64,000 nt of DNA. It comes from Zeimonas sediminis (GTDB lineage: Bacteria; Pseudomonadota; Gammaproteobacteria; Burkholderiales; Burkholderiaceae_E). A program made the translations under genes and the position numbers. Shown here piece after piece: positions 44,190-57,601 of the stretch (the first letter of the stretch is position 1; every line of letters starts with the position of its first letter). The stretch spans positions 2,108,001 through 2,172,000 of the forward strand of contig NZ_JAMQYE010000001.1 in NCBI RefSeq assembly GCF_023721795.1, written 5' to 3'. The notes under the pieces are model-generated. The model saw nothing but the letters and a program-made list of their open reading frames with translations, was not told the DNA's origin and made no database searches.

Positions 44190-45443
44190 TCAGCCCGCCG
44201 CCCTGGCCCGAGCCGGCCAGCGCCGATGGCCGAGCGCCGCCGCGAGCCAGATCGCGGCGAGCGCCGCGCATACGGCGAAGACCGCCGGCTCGCCCCACTG
44301 CCGCTGGACGAAGCCCCCGGCCAGCCCGCCGGCGAACAGGCCGAGCGACTGCGTGGTGTTGTAGATGCCCAGCGCGGTCCCCTTGGCGTCGGCCGGCGCC
44401 AGCCTCGACACCAGCGAGGGCAGGCTCGCCTCGAGCACATTGAACGCCGCGAAGAAGGCCAGCAGCAAGACCGCCAGCGCGACTAGGCCGGCCGGCCTAA
44501 GCGCGAAGAGCAGCTGCACGAGCAGCAGCAGCGAGACTGCCCCGACGAAGACCGCGCGCAGCCGGCCCCGCCGTTCCGCGAGGATCAGCGGCGGCACCAT
44601 GACCGCGAACGACAGCACCACCACCGGCAGGTAGAGCTTCCAGTGCGCGTCGAGCGGCAGGCCCGCGCGTCCGACCAGCCAGGCGGGCACGACGACGAAC
44701 ATCGCCATCTGGATCGCGTGCAGCGTGAAGATGCCCAGGTTCAGCCTGAGCAGATCGGGCTCGAGGGCGACCGCCGCGAAGGGCGTGCGCCGGCCCGGCG
44801 CCTGCGGGTCGGCGTGCGAGCCCGGCATCGCGGGCGGGCTCGCCGGCGCGACCCAGGCCACGACGCCGATCGCGGCGATCGCGAGCGCCCCGGTCAGCGA
44901 GAAGATCCCGCCCATGCCGATCGCGCCGTAGAGCAGCGGCGCCAGCACCAGCGACAGCGCGAAGGTGATGCCGATCGAGCCGCCGACCATCGCCATCGCC
45001 TTGGTGCGCTGGCTCTCGCGGGTGGCGTCGGCGATCAGCGCGGTGACCGCGGCCGAGATCGCGCCGGCGCCCTGCAGGGCCCTGCCGACGATCGCCAGCC
45101 AGACCGAGTCGGCCGCCGCGGCCACGAAGCTGCCGGCCGCGAAGATCAGCAGCCCGGCGACGATCACCGGCTTGCGGCCCAGTCGGTCCGAGGCCATCCC
45201 GAAGGGCAGCTGCAGCAGCGCCTGGGTGAGCCCGTAGATGCCCAGCGCGAGCCCGACCAGCAGCGCGTCGCCGCCGCCGGGCAGGCCGCGAGCGTGCACC
45301 GCGAAGACCGGCAGGATCAGGAACAGGCCGAGCATCCGCAGCGCGAACACCGACGCGAGCGATGCGCTTGCGCGCAGCTCGAAGCGGGTCATTCCGGGGG
45401 AGTCGCCGGGCGCGGCGGCTGGCGTGGGGGAACTGGCGTGCAT
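44190..45443 (-). CDS. MFS transporter
   Basis: A 417-residue major facilitator with about twelve helices. The loop 2-3 motif is [16 protein letters not shown], and [22 protein letters not shown] is the helix 4-5 region typical of drug/metabolite exporters. The substrate is not predictable. The ATG at 45443 is used (a GTG at 45446 is adjacent). It sits divergently from uvrA across a 129-base gap. Confidence 0.88.
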   Translation of the reverse strand: MHASSPTPAAAPGDSPGMTRFELRASASLASVFALRMLGLFLILPVFAVHARGLPGGGDALLVGLALGIYGLTQALLQLPFGMASDRLGRKPVIVAGLLIFAAGSFVAAAADSVWLAIVGRALQGAGAISAAVTALIADATRESQRTKAMAMVGGSIGITFALSLVLAPLLYGAIGMGGIFSLTGALAIAAIGVVAWVAPASPPAMPGSHADPQAPGRRTPFAAVALEPDLLRLNLGIFTLHAIQMAMFVVVPAWLVGRAGLPLDAHWKLYLPVVVLSFAVMVPPLILAERRGRLRAVFVGAVSLLLLVQLLFALRPAGLVALAVLLLAFFAAFNVLEASLPSLVSRLAPADAKGTALGIYNTTQSLGLFAGGLAGGFVQRQWGEPAVFAVCAALAAIWLAAALGHRRWPARARAAG

Positions 45444-45465
45444 CACGGCGAATTCGGCAACCGGT

Positions 45466-45524
45466 TATATTAATCGATTGGCCGTTCGCGGCCTTCAGCG
45501 ACGCTCGGCCGTTCGCGGCCTTTT
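45466..45524 (+). promoter_or_regulatory. uvrA promoter candidate and leader with two direct-repeat hairpins
   Basis: A TATATT hexamer at 45466-45471 could start transcription near 45478. Directly after it, two copies of GGCCG-TTCG-CGGCC (45480-45493 and 45507-45520) sit in 24-base direct repeats with a 27-base period. The second hairpin is followed by TTTT, like an intrinsic terminator, 48 bases before the uvrA ATG. No LexA box of the CTGT-N8-ACAG type is seen. Confidence 0.5.
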
Positions 45525-45572
45525 AGCGACGGCCGGCGCCGGGCCCGCCCGACCCGCCTGCCGCCCAGGAAG

Positions 45573-48458
<2,886 letters not shown>

Positions 48459-48505
48459 AGCGCGACGAGCCTCGCCGGCGCTACGCACCGAACCCGACTT
48501 CCTGG

Positions 48506-49159
48506 ATGCCGATGCGCGGACTGCTCAACATCTTCGTGACCGGCGCGCTGGCGGCGCTGCCGCTGGCCGCGACGCTGGCGATCTTCGTGTGGGCCGCCCG
48601 GCTCGCCGCCGATTACCTCGGTCCGTACAGCCTCGTCGGCCGAACGCTGAGCTCGATCGGGCTCGGCGTCGGCGGATCCGAGGTCGCCGCGTACGCGATC
48701 GGCATCCTGATCGTGCTGGTCGCGATCTTCCTGCTAGGCGTGCTGGTGCGGACCCGCTTGCGCGACGTGGTCACCTGGGCGGTCGACGGCGTGGTCAGGC
48801 GCATCCCGGTCGTGCGCAACGTCTACGACACCGTCAAGAAATTCGTCGAGCTGCTCTCGCAGCGCGACGAGGGGGCCACCCGCTCGATGCGTCCGGTGTG
48901 GCTGCACTTCGGCGGCGTCGGCGGCGCGGCAGTGCTGGGACTGCTGTCGACGCCCGAGCCGATCCGGCTCGGCGAGACCGAATACATGGCGGTCCTGATC
49001 CCGACCTCCCCGGTGCCGGTGGGCGGCGGCCTGATCTACGTGCCGGCCGCCTGGGTGACGCCGGCCGAGGTCGGCGTCGAGGGGCTGACCAGCATCTACG
49101 TGTCGATGGGGATCACGTCGCATCAGCACCTCGGCGGGGGCGACGCCAGGCCGCGCTGA
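48506..49159 (+). CDS. DUF502 membrane protein (second copy)
   Basis: A 217-residue DUF502 protein: N-terminal helix NIFVTGALAALPLAATLAIF, second helix near VAAYAIGILIVLVAIFLLGV, then RIPVVRNVYDTVKKFVE, VLIPTSPVPVGGGLIYVPAA and EGLTSIYVSMGI. It is paralogous to the copy at 42431 but diverged. It is probably co-transcribed with uvrA. Two close ATGs (48506, 48512) are possible starts. Confidence 0.88.
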   Translation: MPMRGLLNIFVTGALAALPLAATLAIFVWAARLAADYLGPYSLVGRTLSSIGLGVGGSEVAAYAIGILIVLVAIFLLGVLVRTRLRDVVTWAVDGVVRRIPVVRNVYDTVKKFVELLSQRDEGATRSMRPVWLHFGGVGGAAVLGLLSTPEPIRLGETEYMAVLIPTSPVPVGGGLIYVPAAWVTPAEVGVEGLTSIYVSMGITSHQHLGGGDARPR

Positions 49160-49199
49160 GCGCCGGATCGGCGGGCGGGCCCGGTTTCCTCGTTCGCCC

Positions 49200-49414
49200 G
49201 GGCCGCGCGGGGGGCGTGGGACTGCGCCGGACGGTGTCGCGCCCCTCGCCTTCGGCTCGGGGTGCCGGCGCCTTCCTCGTCACCGGCGGGTCGGAGCTCA
49301 ACTCGGCCCGCCTTCGGCGGGCCTCGGACAGAGCTCCTCCCTTCTCGCCGGTTCCTTCGGAAGCGCGCCGCGCGCCACAAGGTCCGGCGCAGTCCCACGC
49401 CCCCCGCGCGGCCC
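49200..49414. repeat. 215-base nested inverted-repeat element between convergent genes
   Basis: The outer arms (49200-49232 and 49382-49414) are 33 bases long and perfectly complementary. Inside are further pairs in nested order: ACCGGCG 49282-49288 with CGCCGGT 49346-49352, GGAGCTC 49293-49299 with GAGCTCC 49331-49337, and GGCCCGC 49305-49311 with GCGGGCC 49317-49323. The whole could fold as one long hairpin. It fills most of the 340 bases between the DUF502 stop (49159) and the aldolase stop (49500); the rest shows nothing. It carries no open frame that resembles a protein. It may be a miniature mobile element or a two-way terminator. Confidence 0.8.
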
Positions 49415-49499
49415 TGGAGACGGCTGCGTGCGAGCCGGAGCCGCCCGGCGAACCGGCGACCCCGCGAGCAACCGCGGTGGCTTGCGGTCCGCCGACGCG

Positions 49500-50332
49500 C
49501 TACTGGCGCCGGTAATCGGCGAACCGCTGCAGCACCTGCGCGATCTCGTCGTCGCCGAGGATCGCCGGCTCGCCGAGTTGCAGCGCGGTCGCGTACATCC
49601 GGGCCAGCGACTCGACTTCGTTCGACAGCTCGAGCGCGGCGGCCAGCGTGGGGCCGAAGGCGACGGTGCCGTGGTTGGCCAGCAGGCAGGCGCGGCGCTC
49701 GCGCAGGGCCTCGAGCGCCGCCTGCGACAACTCGGCGGTGCCGAAGCTGCGGTACGGCGCGCAGCGGATGTCGGCGCCGCCGGCGACCGCGACCATGTAG
49801 TGGAAGGCGGGGATGCCGTCGCGCTGCACGCGCGGCAGGCAGGCGAGCGCGGTCGCTGCGGGCGAGTGGACGTGGACGATCGCGCCGGCCTCGGGGCGCG
49901 CAGCGTAGACGTCGCGGTGCATTCGCCATTCCGAGGACGGGCGCCGCGCGGGCGGCGTCGCCGGCGCGGTCGCCGGTTCGGCTTCGGGCCGCGTCGTCGC
50001 GCCGCGCGCGGCGGCTTCGTCGCTTGCCGCCAGCGGCATCCAGACGACGTCTTCGGCGCTCATCGACTCGTAGGGGGTGGCCGCCGGCGTGACCAGCATG
50101 CCCGCGCCGAGCGGCCCGCCGCGATGCCAGCGCAGCGACACGTTGCCGGCGCGGCCGGTGTTCAGGCCGAGCGCGGCCATCTTCAGGCAGCAGTCGACGA
50201 TCGCCTGGCGGGCGGAATTCTCGGTGACGAGAGCCGGGTCGCGACCGGCGGTCCCGGCGGTCCCGGCGGCGGGGGCGGCCGGGGCGCCGGCGTCCGGCTC
50301 CCGGCTGCGGCCCCGGGGGCCCGACTCGCCGC

Positions 50333-50336
<4 letters not shown>
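49500..50336 (-). CDS. Class II aldolase, probable methylthioribulose-1-phosphate aldolase
   Basis: A 278-residue class II (zinc) aldolase/adducin-fold enzyme. The metal His pair is in AIVHVHSPAATALACLP, the third His in CLLANHGTVAFGPTLAAA, and AGNVSLRW is the phosphate-binding loop. The pattern fits fuculose-phosphate-type aldolases better than MtnB dehydratase. The start is the GTG at 50336 that overlaps the mtnA stop by four bases; this gives an unusual 40-residue Ala/Pro-rich N-terminus, and a second Ala/Pro-rich insert lies at about 105-130. With MtnA it would cleave methylthioribulose-1-phosphate to DHAP and a sulfur aldehyde. Confidence 0.8.
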
Positions 50337-51411
<1,075 letters not shown>

Positions 51412-51421
<10 letters not shown>

Positions 51422-51453
51422 TCAAGCGGCGCCGCCTGGCGCGCTCGTATCAT
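51412..51453 (+). promoter_or_regulatory. FNR/Anr-type class II promoter of the cbb3 assembly genes
   Basis: TTGACATCATTCAA at 51412-51425 is TTGA-N6-TCAA, eight of ten matches to the FNR consensus. Its centre is 41.5 bases before a start at 51460, and TATCAT sits exactly at the matching -10 position (51448-51453). This is the standard class II geometry for oxygen-responsive activation. The first gene starts at 51600, leaving a leader of about 140 bases. Confidence 0.65.
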
Positions 51454-51599
51454 TCGCGAAAAGGTGTCCCGACAGGTGCCGGGGCGCTTCGCCAGTCTAA
51501 TCCAAGGCGCGCCCCCGCAAGGCGCGCCGATCGGGCGGCGCGGCCGGCATCGGCGCGTCGCCGGCGCCGGTTCGCCGGCCTCACGAGGTTTCGCCAGCC

Positions 51600-52367
51600 G
51601 TGATCGGCTTTTCGCTGTTTTCAGCCTTCCTGCTCGGCCTGCTGGGCGGCGCGCACTGCGCCAGCATGTGCGGTGGCATCGTCACCGTGCTGGGCGCCCG
51701 GCACCGGATCATCCCGATCCGCGCGGTGGACGCAGCCACTGGCGAGCCGGTGATCGCCAGCGCCTCGGCCCCGTCGCGGCTGCAGCCGCTCGCGTACAAC
51801 CTGGGCCGGATCTCCAGCTACGCGGTGGCCGGGGCGATCGCCGGGGCGGTCGGCTCGACCGCCTGGCTGGGCAGGCACATGCTGCCGATCCAGCAGTACG
51901 CCTTCGTCGCCGCGAACCTGGCGATGATCGTGCTGGGCCTCGCGCTGATGCTCGGCGCAGGTCGGCTCGGCTTCCTCGAGCGCCTCGGCACCGGCGCGTG
52001 GAAGCGGCTCGCGCCGACCGCGGCCCGACTGCTCGGCGCACAGGGCTTTCGCGGCGCGCTGGCCGCCGGGGCCGTCTGGGGATGGGTGCCCTGCGGCATG
52101 GTCTACGGCGTGCTGGTTGCGGCGCTGGTGTCGGGCAGCGCCGTGGACGGCGCCGCGCTGATGCTGGCCTTCGGCCTGGGTACGCTGCCCAATCTGCTGG
52201 CGCTCGGCTGGCTGGTGCAGCGCGGGGCGCCGTGGCTGGACCGGCCCTGGGTGCGACTGGCCGCCGGTGTGATGGTCGTCGCCTTCGCCGTGGCCGGCCT
52301 GCTTCGCATCGATCCGGTGGCCAACATCCACAGCGTGATCGACGCCTGCTTCCAGCCGTGGCGCTGA
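51600..52367 (+). CDS. TauE/SafE-like membrane protein of the cbb3 cluster
   Basis: A 255-residue membrane protein with about six helices. The N-terminal FLLGLLGGAHCASMCGGIVTVLG has the paired cysteines typical of this DsbD/SafE-like group, and WGWVPCGMVYGVLVAALVSG the later Cys. Proteins of this group next to ccoI are thought to help copper or redox handling in oxidase assembly; that is inferred. The start is GTG at 51600. The stop overlaps the ccoI start region by ten bases. Confidence 0.8.
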   Translation: MIGFSLFSAFLLGLLGGAHCASMCGGIVTVLGARHRIIPIRAVDAATGEPVIASASAPSRLQPLAYNLGRISSYAVAGAIAGAVGSTAWLGRHMLPIQQYAFVAANLAMIVLGLALMLGAGRLGFLERLGTGAWKRLAPTAARLLGAQGFRGALAAGAVWGWVPCGMVYGVLVAALVSGSAVDGAALMLAFGLGTLPNLLALGWLVQRGAPWLDRPWVRLAAGVMVVAFAVAGLLRIDPVANIHSVIDACFQPWR

Positions 52368-54961
52368 GCGGACCGCCGACGGCCGAGCCGGATCCGGCTG
52401 CGCGGAATCCCGCGCCGCCCGGACAGGACTCGTCGCGCCCGCTTGCCACGGCGCGGCTGGCCTGCTTCCACTGCGGCCAGCCGATCCTGGATCCCGGCCG
52501 CTGGTCCAGCCGGGTCGGCGGCGTCGAGCGTCCGATGTGCTGCGCCGGCTGCCAGGCGGTCGCCGATGCGATCGTCGCCGCCGGCCTCGACGACTACTAC
52601 CGCACGCGCACCGAACTGCCCGCCTCGGGCTGGCAACCGCCTGCGGGTCTGTCGCTGGCGCCCGGGGCCGGCGCCGATGCAGCCGGCGCGCAGGGCGAAG
52701 CCGGGGCCGGCGAATCGCTGGCGATCTACGACGAACCCGAGGTGCAGGCGCGCTTCGTGAGGCGCGAGGGCGAGCGCTGCGAGGCCACGCTGCTGGTCGA
52801 GGGCATCCGCTGCGGCGCGTGCGTGTGGCTGATCGAACAGCAGCTCCGCGCCCAGCCGGGCGTCGAGGACGTCTCGGTCAACATGGCCACCGAGCGCGCC
52901 ACCGTGCGTTACGACGACCGCGCCGCGCCGCTCTCCTCGCTGCTCGCGGCCGCCGGCCGGATCGGCTACCGGCTGCGTCCCTTCGACCCGACCCGCCGCG
53001 AGCAGGCGCTGCGCAAGACCAGCCGCGACTTGTTCAGGCGGCTGTTCATCGCCGGGCTCGGCATGATGCAGGTGATGATGTACGCGGTGCCGGTCTACCT
53101 GGCCGAGCCCGGCGACATCGAGGCGCAGTGGGACTCGCTGATGCGCTGGGCCAGCCTGGCGCTGACGCTGCCGGTGATCCTCTACTCGGCGCAGCCCTTC
53201 TTCGCCGGCGCCTGGCGCGACCTGAAGGCGCGCAGCCCCGGCATGGACGTGCCGGTCGCGATCGCGCTGGTCGCGGCCTTCGCGGCGAGCCTTCACGCCA
53301 CGGTCACCGGCCGCGGCGAGGTCTGGTACGACTCGGTGACGATGTTCGTGTTCCTGCTGCTGGGCGCCCGCTACCTGGAGTGGATGGCGCGCCGGCGTGC
53401 GGCGCGCACTCTCGACGCGCTGTCCGCCTCGGTGCCCGACACCGCCGAGCGGCTCGATCCGGCGACCGGCGCGGCCCAGCGCGTGCCCGCCTCGCGGCTG
53501 GTTCCCGGGGATCGCTTTCGCGTGGCGCCCGGCGAGCGGATCGCGGTCGACGCGGAGATGCTCGACGAGGCCACCACGATCGACCAGTCGCTGCTGACCG
53601 GCGAGTCGCGGCCGGTCCCGGTCGGGCGAGGCGATCCGGTGCCCGGCGGCGCGATCAATACCGGCCACCCGGTGGTCCTGAAGGCGCTGCGCGCGGCCGG
53701 CGACAGCACGATCTCGACGATCGAACGGCTGGCCGAGCGCGCGGCGGCGCAGCGGCCGCACCTGGTCGGCGTGACCGACCGGATCGCCCGGGTCTTCGTG
53801 GTCGCGCTGCTGCTGCTGGCCTCGGCGATCTGGCTGGTCTGGCTGCAGATCGACCCGTCGCGGGCGGGCGAGATCGCGATCGCGGTGCTGGTCGTTTCCT
53901 GCCCTTGCGCGCTGTCGCTGGCCACGCCGGCCGCACTGGCCGCCGCCAGCGGCGCCGCCCTGCGACGCGGCATGCTGGTGGCGAGCGGCGACCTGCTGCT
54001 GCGCGCTGCCGAGGTCACCGACCTGGTCTTCGACAAGACCGGGACACTGACCGTCGGCAAGCCCGAGCTGATCGGCCTCGCGCCGGTGGCCGCGGCGGCC
54101 GCTCGCCTCGGCGAGGACGGGGCCGGCCCGCGACTGCTGGCGATCGCCGCCGCGCTGGAAACCGGCCAGCCGCACCCGGTAGCCGAGGCGATCCGCCGCG
54201 CGGCCGCCGGCCTGCCGCTGCCCGAGGCCGCCGAGGCGCGCAACGCCCCGGGGCTGGGCGTGCAGGCCCGGATCGACGGCCGCGCGTGGCGGCTCGGCAA
54301 CCGGGCCTTCGCCGGGCCAGCGCAGCGTTGGGAAGAGACGGCCCAGTCCGCGGACACCGAGGTGTGGCTCGCCGACGAGCAGGGACCGGTCGCGCGCCTC
54401 GCCTTCCGCGACGCGCTGCGCGAGGAGTCGCCCGAGGTCGTCGGCCGGCTGGCGGCGCGCGGCCTGCGGCTTCATCTGCTGTCCGGGGACGACCCGGCCG
54501 CGGTGGCGGCGGTGGCGCACGGCCTGGGCATCGCCGAGCACCGCGGCGGCGCCCGCCCGGACGACAAGCTCGACTACGTGCGCGCCCTGCAGGCCGGCGG
54601 CCGCCGCGTCGCGATGGTCGGCGACGGCATCAACGACGCGCCGGTGCTGGCCGCGGCCGACGTGTCGGTAGCCGTCGGCGAGGCGACCTCGCTGGCGCGC
54701 ACCGCTGCCGGCGTGGTGCTGCTGGGGCGCAGGCTGTCCGATTTGTGCGCACTTCTCGACCTGGCTCAAGACACGCGCCGGATCGTGAAGCAGAATCTGA
54801 CGTGGGCGATGGCTTACAACGCGCTGGCGATTCCCGCCGCGGCGATCGGCTGGGTGCCTCCCGCGGTGGCCGCGATCGGGATGTCGGCGAGCTCGCTGCT
54901 GGTCGCGATCAATGCCCTGCGGCTGATGCCGCGGCAGCGCGGGCCCAACGGAGGCCGATGA
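52358..54961 (+). CDS. ccoI: Copper-transporting P-type ATPase CcoI/FixI
   Basis: An 867-residue P1B ATPase that supplies copper for cbb3 oxidase. An N-terminal cysteine cluster (CFHCGQPIL, MCCAGCQAVADAI) is typical of CcoI. The metal-binding domain is GIRCGACVWLIEQQL; the membrane metal site is SCPCALSLATP; the phosphorylation site is FDKTGTLTVGKPE; and the ATP domain ends with MVGDGINDAPVLAAADV. The start is GTG at 52358, overlapping the upstream gene. The stop overlaps ccoS by four bases. Confidence 0.93.
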   Translation: MALSGPPTAEPDPAARNPAPPGQDSSRPLATARLACFHCGQPILDPGRWSSRVGGVERPMCCAGCQAVADAIVAAGLDDYYRTRTELPASGWQPPAGLSLAPGAGADAAGAQGEAGAGESLAIYDEPEVQARFVRREGERCEATLLVEGIRCGACVWLIEQQLRAQPGVEDVSVNMATERATVRYDDRAAPLSSLLAAAGRIGYRLRPFDPTRREQALRKTSRDLFRRLFIAGLGMMQVMMYAVPVYLAEPGDIEAQWDSLMRWASLALTLPVILYSAQPFFAGAWRDLKARSPGMDVPVAIALVAAFAASLHATVTGRGEVWYDSVTMFVFLLLGARYLEWMARRRAARTLDALSASVPDTAERLDPATGAAQRVPASRLVPGDRFRVAPGERIAVDAEMLDEATTIDQSLLTGESRPVPVGRGDPVPGGAINTGHPVVLKALRAAGDSTISTIERLAERAAAQRPHLVGVTDRIARVFVVALLLLASAIWLVWLQIDPSRAGEIAIAVLVVSCPCALSLATPAALAAASGAALRRGMLVASGDLLLRAAEVTDLVFDKTGTLTVGKPELIGLAPVAAAAARLGEDGAGPRLLAIAAALETGQPHPVAEAIRRAAAGLPLPEAAEARNAPGLGVQARIDGRAWRLGNRAFAGPAQRWEETAQSADTEVWLADEQGPVARLAFRDALREESPEVVGRLAARGLRLHLLSGDDPAAVAAVAHGLGIAEHRGGARPDDKLDYVRALQAGGRRVAMVGDGINDAPVLAAADVSVAVGEATSLARTAAGVVLLGRRLSDLCALLDLAQDTRRIVKQNLTWAMAYNALAIPAAAIGWVPPAVAAIGMSASSLLVAINALRLMPRQRGPNGGR

Positions 54962-55254
54962 GGATGGAAGCCCTTTACCTGTTGATCCCGCTCAGCGTCG
55001 TGGCGGTGTTCGGCGCGGCCTGGGTGTTCCTGCGGATGGCCGACAGCGGCCAGTTCGAGGACATGGACGGGCCGGCCTGGAGCGTGCTGCACGACGACGA
55101 CCGGCCCGGCGGCGAGCGCACGGACCGCCCCGGCAAGGCTCCGGAAGACGCCGGCGCGGCGATGCGCGAGCGCCACAATCGGAACAATACTGACGACGGC
55201 GACACCGTGGCGATTGACGCAACGCAAGATCGCCGGGTAACCACACAAAGATAA
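54958..55254 (+). CDS. ccoS: cbb3 oxidase assembly protein CcoS
   Basis: A 98-residue small protein: [22 protein letters not shown] is the single membrane helix and [21 protein letters not shown] the conserved CcoS tail. The C-terminal extension after that is longer than usual for the family (about 40 residues, polar). The start overlaps the ccoI stop; MEALYLL at 54964 is an alternative start. The second FNR-type promoter lies inside its 3' end. Confidence 0.92.
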   Translation: MRMEALYLLIPLSVVAVFGAAWVFLRMADSGQFEDMDGPAWSVLHDDDRPGGERTDRPGKAPEDAGAAMRERHNRNNTDDGDTVAIDATQDRRVTTQR

Positions 55255-55255
55255 T
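55214..55255 (+). promoter_or_regulatory. Second FNR-like class II promoter, for ccoNOQP
   Basis: TTGACGCAACGCAA at 55214-55227 matches seven of ten FNR positions. A GATAAT box lies at 55250-55255, exactly where a class II promoter would have its -10 element (site centre at -41.5 from 55262). Transcripts starting there would begin 19 bases before the ATG at 55281. Confidence 0.5.
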
Positions 55256-55280
55256 GGGCAATCCTGCCACGGGGGTTCGA

Positions 55281-56723
55281 ATGAGTGCTTCAAGATCGCT
55301 GACCGGCGAGACCTACCATTACAAGGTCATTCGCCAACTGACGGTGATGACCGTCGTCTGGGGGTTCATCGGCATGCTGGTCGGCGTGATCATCGCCGCG
55401 CAGCTGGCCTGGCCGGCGCTGAACTTCGACATCCCCTGGCTCACCTACAGCCGCCTGCGGCCGCTGCACACCAACGCGGTGATCTTCGCGTTCGGCGGCA
55501 CGGCGCTGTTCGCCACCTCGTACTACGTGGTCCAGCGAACCTGCCAGACGCCGCTGTTCGCGCCCGGGCTCGCGGCGTTCACCTTCTGGGGCTGGCAGGC
55601 GATCATCGTCCTGGCGGTGATCACGCTGCCGCTCGGCATCACCAGCGGCAAGGAGTACGCCGAGCTCGAGTGGCCGATCGACCTGCTGATCACCGCGGTG
55701 TGGGTCGCCTACGCGATCGTGTTCTTCGGCACGATCGCCAAGCGCAAGACGCCGCACATCTACGTGGCCAACTGGTTCTTCGGCGCGTTCATCATCACCG
55801 TGGCGGTGCTTCACATCGTCAACAGCGCCGCGCTGCCCGCCACGGCCACCAAGTCCTACTCGGCCTACGCCGGGGTGCAGGACGCGATGGTGCAGTGGTG
55901 GTACGGCCACAACGCGGTCGGCTTCTTCCTGACCGCCGGCTTCCTCGGGATGATGTACTACTTCATCCCAAAGCAGGCCGAGCGCCCGGTCTACTCGTAC
56001 CGGCTGTCGATCGTGCACTTCTGGGCGCTGATCTTCACCTACATGTGGGCCGGCCCGCACCACCTTCACTACACGGCGCTGCCCGACTGGGCCCAGAGCA
56101 TCGGCATGCTGTTCTCGCTGATCCTGCTCGCGCCGTCGTGGGGCGGCATGATCAACGGCATCATGACCCTGTCGGGCGCCTGGCACAAACTGCGCACCGA
56201 CCCGATCCTGAAGTTCCTGATCGTCTCGCTGTCGTTCTACGGCATGTCGACCTTCGAGGGCCCGATGATGTCGATCAAGACGGTCAACGCGCTGTCGCAC
56301 TACACCGACTGGACCGTCGGCCACGTGCACTCGGGCGCGCTCGGCTGGGTCGGCTTCATCACGATGGGCTCGGTCTACTACCTGCTGCCGCGGCTGTTCA
56401 ACCGCACGCAGATGCACAGCGTGAAGGCGATCGAGGTGCACTTCTGGGTCGCCACGATCGGCGTGGTGCTGTACATCGCCGCGATGTGGATCGCCGGGGT
56501 CACGCAGGGCCTGATGTGGCGCGCCACCAACCCCGACGGCACGCTGACCTACGCGTTCATCGAGTCGCTGAAGGCCACGTACCCGTACTACTACATCCGG
56601 GTGCTCGGCGGCCTGCTGTACCTGGCGGGCATGGGGATCATGCTCTGGAACGTGCTGATGACGATCCGCGGCGGCAAGGCGGTCGACGCGCCGGTGCCCC
56701 GGCTCGACGCTGCCCACGCCTGA
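55281..56723 (+). CDS. ccoN: cbb3 oxidase catalytic subunit CcoN
   Basis: A 480-residue heme-copper subunit with about twelve helices. Heme and CuB ligands: low-spin heme His in [16 protein letters not shown]; CuB region in [19 protein letters not shown]; the last His pair in [16 protein letters not shown]. The ATG at 55281 follows a GGGGG run and lies downstream of the promoter at 55255. An ATG at 55254, overlapping the ccoS stop (TAATG), would add nine residues (MGNPATGVR). Confidence 0.95.
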   Translation: MSASRSLTGETYHYKVIRQLTVMTVVWGFIGMLVGVIIAAQLAWPALNFDIPWLTYSRLRPLHTNAVIFAFGGTALFATSYYVVQRTCQTPLFAPGLAAFTFWGWQAIIVLAVITLPLGITSGKEYAELEWPIDLLITAVWVAYAIVFFGTIAKRKTPHIYVANWFFGAFIITVAVLHIVNSAALPATATKSYSAYAGVQDAMVQWWYGHNAVGFFLTAGFLGMMYYFIPKQAERPVYSYRLSIVHFWALIFTYMWAGPHHLHYTALPDWAQSIGMLFSLILLAPSWGGMINGIMTLSGAWHKLRTDPILKFLIVSLSFYGMSTFEGPMMSIKTVNALSHYTDWTVGHVHSGALGWVGFITMGSVYYLLPRLFNRTQMHSVKAIEVHFWVATIGVVLYIAAMWIAGVTQGLMWRATNPDGTLTYAFIESLKATYPYYYIRVLGGLLYLAGMGIMLWNVLMTIRGGKAVDAPVPRLDAAHA

Positions 56724-56742
56724 GCGAGAAAGGAGAAAAAGA

Positions 56743-57363
56743 ATGTCCAGCAAGTTCTCGCATTCGATCATCGAGAAGAACCTGCCGCTGCTGATGGTGC
56801 TGATCCTGGTCGCGATCAGCTTCGGCGGCCTGGTCGAGATCGTGCCGCTGTACTTCCAGAAGTCCACCACCGAGCCGGTGGCCGGGCTCAAGCCCTACAC
56901 CGCGCTGCAGCTGACCGGGCGCGACGTCTACGTCCGCGAGGGCTGCTACAACTGCCACTCGCAGATGATCCGGCCCTTCCGCGCCGAGACCGAACGCTAC
57001 GGCCACTACTCGGTGGCCGGCGAGTTCGTCTACGACCGTCCCTTCCAGTGGGGCAGCAAGCGCACCGGTCCGGACCTCGCGCGGGTCGGCGGCCGGTACA
57101 CGGACGAATGGCACCGCGTGCACCTGATGAACCCGCGCGACCTGGTCCCGGAGTCGAACATGCCCGGCTACCCGTGGCTGGCCGGCCGGCCGGCCGACGA
57201 CGGCACGATCCAGGCCAGGATGCGCACGCTGGTCAAGCTCGGGCATCCGTACAGCGCCGAGCAGATCCAGAAGGCGCCGGAAGAGCTGAAGGACCGCACC
57301 GAGATGGACGCGCTGATCGCCTATCTGCAGGTGCTGGGCACCTCGCTGACCAAGCCGCAGTGA
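56743..57363 (+). CDS. ccoO: cbb3 oxidase subunit CcoO (monoheme cytochrome c)
   Basis: A 206-residue subunit with an N-terminal membrane anchor ([20 protein letters not shown]) and one heme c site [17 protein letters not shown]. The axial Met is probably in [22 protein letters not shown] ribosome site precedes it. It is 19 bases downstream of ccoN. Confidence 0.95.
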   Translation: MSSKFSHSIIEKNLPLLMVLILVAISFGGLVEIVPLYFQKSTTEPVAGLKPYTALQLTGRDVYVREGCYNCHSQMIRPFRAETERYGHYSVAGEFVYDRPFQWGSKRTGPDLARVGGRYTDEWHRVHLMNPRDLVPESNMPGYPWLAGRPADDGTIQARMRTLVKLGHPYSAEQIQKAPEELKDRTEMDALIAYLQVLGTSLTKPQ

Positions 57364-57388
57364 TCGGCCAGGCGAAGAGGGAACCGAC

Positions 57389-57535
57389 ATGGACATCAAC
57401 GTGCTGCGCGGGATCATCGCCGCGGTGAGCCTGGCGATCTTCGTCGGGATCGTGCTGTGGGCCTGGAGCGGGCGGCAACGCCAGCGCTTCGACGAGGCCT
57501 CGCGGCTGCCCTTCGTCGAACGCGACGAGCTCTGA
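57389..57535 (+). CDS. ccoQ: cbb3 oxidase small subunit CcoQ
   Basis: A 48-residue protein with one membrane helix: MDINVLRGIIAAVSLAIFV, then GIVLWAWSGRQRQRF and the tail PFVERDEL. Position between ccoO and ccoP, size and the RF..AS..PF ending fit CcoQ. It is too short for most gene finders. A GAGGGA ribosome site lies seven bases upstream (57376-57381). Confidence 0.93.
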   Translation: MDINVLRGIIAAVSLAIFVGIVLWAWSGRQRQRFDEASRLPFVERDEL

Positions 57536-57601
57536 GGCCCGCCCCGTCCTGCCCAACGCATCAACGAAGAATCCGACGCGAACCGTCCGCGGAGAAAGAA
57601 A

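Noticed and set aside
45447-45572. LexA (SOS) box in front of uvrA
   Set aside because: No CTGT-N8-ACAG-like sequence is present in the gap.
49262-50092. Plus-strand frame of 276 codons across the nested repeat and aldolase
   Set aside because: It is an Arg/Ala/Pro-rich shadow, antisense to the class II aldolase, and passes through non-coding repeat DNA.
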